Source of the DNA: Dyella sp. C9
GTDB taxonomy: Bacteria; Pseudomonadota; Gammaproteobacteria; Xanthomonadales; Rhodanobacteraceae
Direction of reading: 5' to 3'
Assembly: GCF_003332825.1 (NCBI RefSeq)
Contig: NZ_QIRF01000001.1
Coordinates: forward strand, 372,001-436,000
Length of the DNA stretch: 64,000 bases
Below are positions 62,524 to 64,000 of this stretch, piece after piece (positions within the stretch are counted from its first letter, which is position 1; each line of letters starts with the position of its first letter). The notes beneath the pieces are model-generated. The model did not search any database. It was not told the origin of the DNA and was given only the letters and a program-made list of their open reading frames with translations. The position numbers and the translations under genes were made by a program.

Positions 62524-62830
62524 GTTCTATAGCACGCGGGCGCCGTCGCGCGCCTGCGCCCACGCCGGGCTGCAATCCATCGGCCAAACGGTCTAAGCCT
62601 CGCCGCAAGGACATGTACGCCTGCGTCGAAAGCGCTTGCGCGTCGTGCCGGGGAGCGCGGCCGGACGTGCGCCGATGGCCATCGTCGATGCCGGCCACAG
62701 GCTGCGTGGATACGTGTTTTTGCACGTCCATGTGCGGCAAGTCATAGAACGAATGGTTTTGTCAAGTTCGTTTTGTGCGTGGATATACTCGATCGTGACG
62801 TACATCACGCTTTGACCACAGGGGGCCGTC
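62524..62830. other. 307-bp intergenic region with the promoter of the exopolysaccharide locus
   Basis: No convincing gene. The last 75 bp before the next gene hold a weak TTGTCA at 62759, TATACT at 62784 (19-bp spacer) and a CRP-type palindrome at 62794-62809. Confidence 0.5.
62794..62809. promoter_or_regulatory. CRP/Clp-like palindrome at the exopolysaccharide promoter
   Basis: CGTGA-CGTACA-TCACG: perfect GTGA/TCAC half-sites with a 6-bp spacer, the CRP consensus core. It sits 5 bp downstream of the candidate -10, covering the predicted start site, and would act as a repressor site there. In Xanthomonadales the CRP-like protein Clp controls exopolysaccharide and responds to cyclic di-GMP. 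Confidence 0.55.
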
Positions 62831-63451
62831 ATGAATCGCATCCAACAGCTACTCGTACTTGGCTTGTGCGTACTGCTCGCGGCGTGCGCGACCCACGGTT
62901 CCACCGAGGCGCCGAAGATCGATCCATCCGCGCAGGCGGTGACCACCTATCGCATCGGCGTCGATGACCAGCTGTCGATCACCGTGTGGCACAACCCGGA
63001 CCTGAGCGTGAGCGTGCCGGTGCGGCCGGACGGCAAGATCACCGTGCCGTTGATCGGCGACGTGGTCGCCGGTGGCAAGACGCCAGAGGAAGTGTCGGCG
63101 GAAATCAAGGACAAGCTGCAGGCCTATGTGCGCGATCCCCAGGTCGCCGTGATCCTGACCGAACTGCGCAGCCATGAATATCTCTCGCGCGTGCGCGTCA
63201 CCGGCGCGGTGCGTTCCCCGGTGTCGATTCCGTACCGCCAGGGCATGACCGTGCTCGACGCCGTGCTAGCCGCCGGCGGAACGACGGAATTTGCTGCACC
63301 TGATCGCACCGAGCTCTATCGCAAGGGCACCGACGGCACGACCACGCCGTACGCGGTACGGCTGGACAAAGTGCTGCAACAAGGGGACCTGGCCACCAAC
63401 TATCCGGTGCAGCCGGGCGACGTGGTTACCGTGCCGGTGCGCGCATTCTGA
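62831..63451 (+). CDS. Polysaccharide export lipoprotein (Wza/GumB family, XrtA-system type)
   Basis: 206 residues; lipobox LLAAC (Cys19). The poly_export domain starts with YRIGVDDQLSITVWHNPDLS, then VPLIGDVVAGGKTPEEVSAEI and a SLBB-like second part RVRVTGAVRSPVSIPYRQGMTVLDAVLAAGG. This is the short outer-membrane channel form seen in GumB- and EpsE-type loci. It precedes a chain-length determinant gene; together they are the start of an exopolysaccharide export locus. Confidence 0.93.
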   Translation: MNRIQQLLVLGLCVLLAACATHGSTEAPKIDPSAQAVTTYRIGVDDQLSITVWHNPDLSVSVPVRPDGKITVPLIGDVVAGGKTPEEVSAEIKDKLQAYVRDPQVAVILTELRSHEYLSRVRVTGAVRSPVSIPYRQGMTVLDAVLAAGGTTEFAAPDRTELYRKGTDGTTTPYAVRLDKVLQQGDLATNYPVQPGDVVTVPVRAF

Positions 63452-63521
63452 TGGCCGTGAAGGTCCAGGGACACGGATCTGGGGGTAGCTTATGAGCGGG
63501 TAACTCACACCTTTTGCGAGC

Positions 63522-64000
63522 ATGGTGCCGGCGCTGGTCAGTGAAGCCCGTCGCCGTCGCCTCACCATCGGCGTCGTGTTCGCCTTCATTGCCATCGCAG
63601 CGCTGGTGACAGGGCTGCTTTGGCCCAAGAAGTTCGAGTCGTCCACCACCATCCTCGCCCAGGAAAGCAGCATCATCTCGCCCTTGATGGAGGGCGCCGC
63701 GCAGGCCACGGCGAACAAGAACCGGGCCAGCATCGCGCGCGACGTGATCTTCAGCCGCAAGGTAATGGACCAGATCCTGGTGGTGGGCGGCTGGACGGCG
63801 ACGCATCCGTCGCCGGTCGAACAGGACCGCATCATCGAGGGCATCAAATCGCGCACCAAGGTGGAGACCGAGCGCGACAACCTCATCACCATCAGTTACT
63901 TCGACACCGACGCCCGGCGTACCTATGTAGTGACGCGCGAGCTGGCGCAGCTGTTCATCAGCGAGAGCCTCGCCTCCAAGCAGCGCGAGAGCCGCGATGC
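63522..64000 (+). CDS. Polysaccharide chain-length determinant (Wzz/GumC type), continues past the window
   Basis: Visible part is 159 residues: a membrane helix VVFAFIAIAALVTGLLWP just after the basic VSEARRRRLTIG, then the start of the periplasmic domain (FESSTTILAQESSIISPLMEG...). An in-frame ATG at 63492 is followed by a TAA at its fourth codon, and the reading then runs open through LTPFASMVPALVSEARRRR, so the present start at 63522 may be a re-initiation site. No Shine-Dalgarno sequence precedes it. Acts with the export lipoprotein upstream. Confidence 0.88.
   Translation, partial: MVPALVSEARRRRLTIGVVFAFIAIAALVTGLLWPKKFESSTTILAQESSIISPLMEGAAQATANKNRASIARDVIFSRKVMDQILVVGGWTATHPSPVEQDRIIEGIKSRTKVETERDNLITISYFDTDARRTYVVTRELAQLFISESLASKQRESRD

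Overview
The window is high-GC chromosomal DNA from a gammaproteobacterium. It most resembles the Xanthomonadales, probably the Rhodanobacteraceae (Rhodanobacter, Dyella or Luteibacter type). This is inferred from gene content and order: a his operon led by a TrpR-family regulator with fused hisB and hisIE, a ftsB-ispD-ispF-truD-surE-pcm-nlpD block, a cyo operon, and the dispersed GGAGCGCAYCCTGTGCGCG palindromes typical of the group. No species can be named from the sequence alone.

Layout. 1-4.9 kb: the 3' part of a HAL/PAL-type ammonia-lyase gene, then a leftward marR - MFS efflux pump - DUF998 operon behind a 31-nt palindrome, and an unrecognised gene. 5.1-12.6 kb: regulator-hisGDCBHAF-hisIE, complete for histidine synthesis from PRPP except for housekeeping steps. 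12.9-18.3 kb: an FAD/NAD(P)-binding oxidoreductase and a complete sulfate ABC importer (sbp-cysTWA). 18.3-21.5 kb, leftward: a caspase-fold C13 peptidase and methionine-salvage genes mtnC, mtnD and mtnB. 21.6-32.3 kb: HiPIP, two tandem paralogous amino-acid permeases, a Nudix hydrolase, 3-hydroxyanthranilate dioxygenase, a PLP cysteine synthase-family enzyme, parE and an M24 aminopeptidase. 32.5-36.5 kb: cytochrome bo3 quinol oxidase cyoABCD. 36.9-47.4 kb: pyrG-kdsA-eno-ftsB-ispD-ispF-truD, then smr (opposite strand), then surE-pcm-yqaA-nlpD. 47.5-50.9 kb: an Mth938-like gene and yhbY leftward, rlmE-ftsH rightward.

51.3-57.3 kb is the accessory region. Five tRNA genes (Arg-ACG, Pro-TGG, Arg-TCT, His-GTG, Lys-CTT) end in a 5.3-kb integrative island. 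The island is bounded by a 49-bp exact repeat of the tRNA-Lys 3' half. It carries a Cap4/DUF4297-like nuclease overlapping a HerA-type ATPase (a probable anti-phage pair), a P4-type tyrosine integrase and an orphan Phd/YefM-like antitoxin. Its base composition is visibly more AT-rich than the flanks, and matching arm-type repeats lie about 70 bp inside both ends.

57.3-64 kb: arcD-arcA (arginine deiminase), a small lipoprotein, an SDR dehydrogenase, a TIGR04325-like methyltransferase, and the start of an exopolysaccharide locus: a Wza/GumB-like export lipoprotein behind a CRP/Clp-like palindrome, and a truncated chain-length determinant gene that seems to have a stop at its original fourth codon.

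Several classes of short palindromic repeat are scattered between genes. No rRNA, CRISPR array, complete insertion sequence or riboswitch was recognised.
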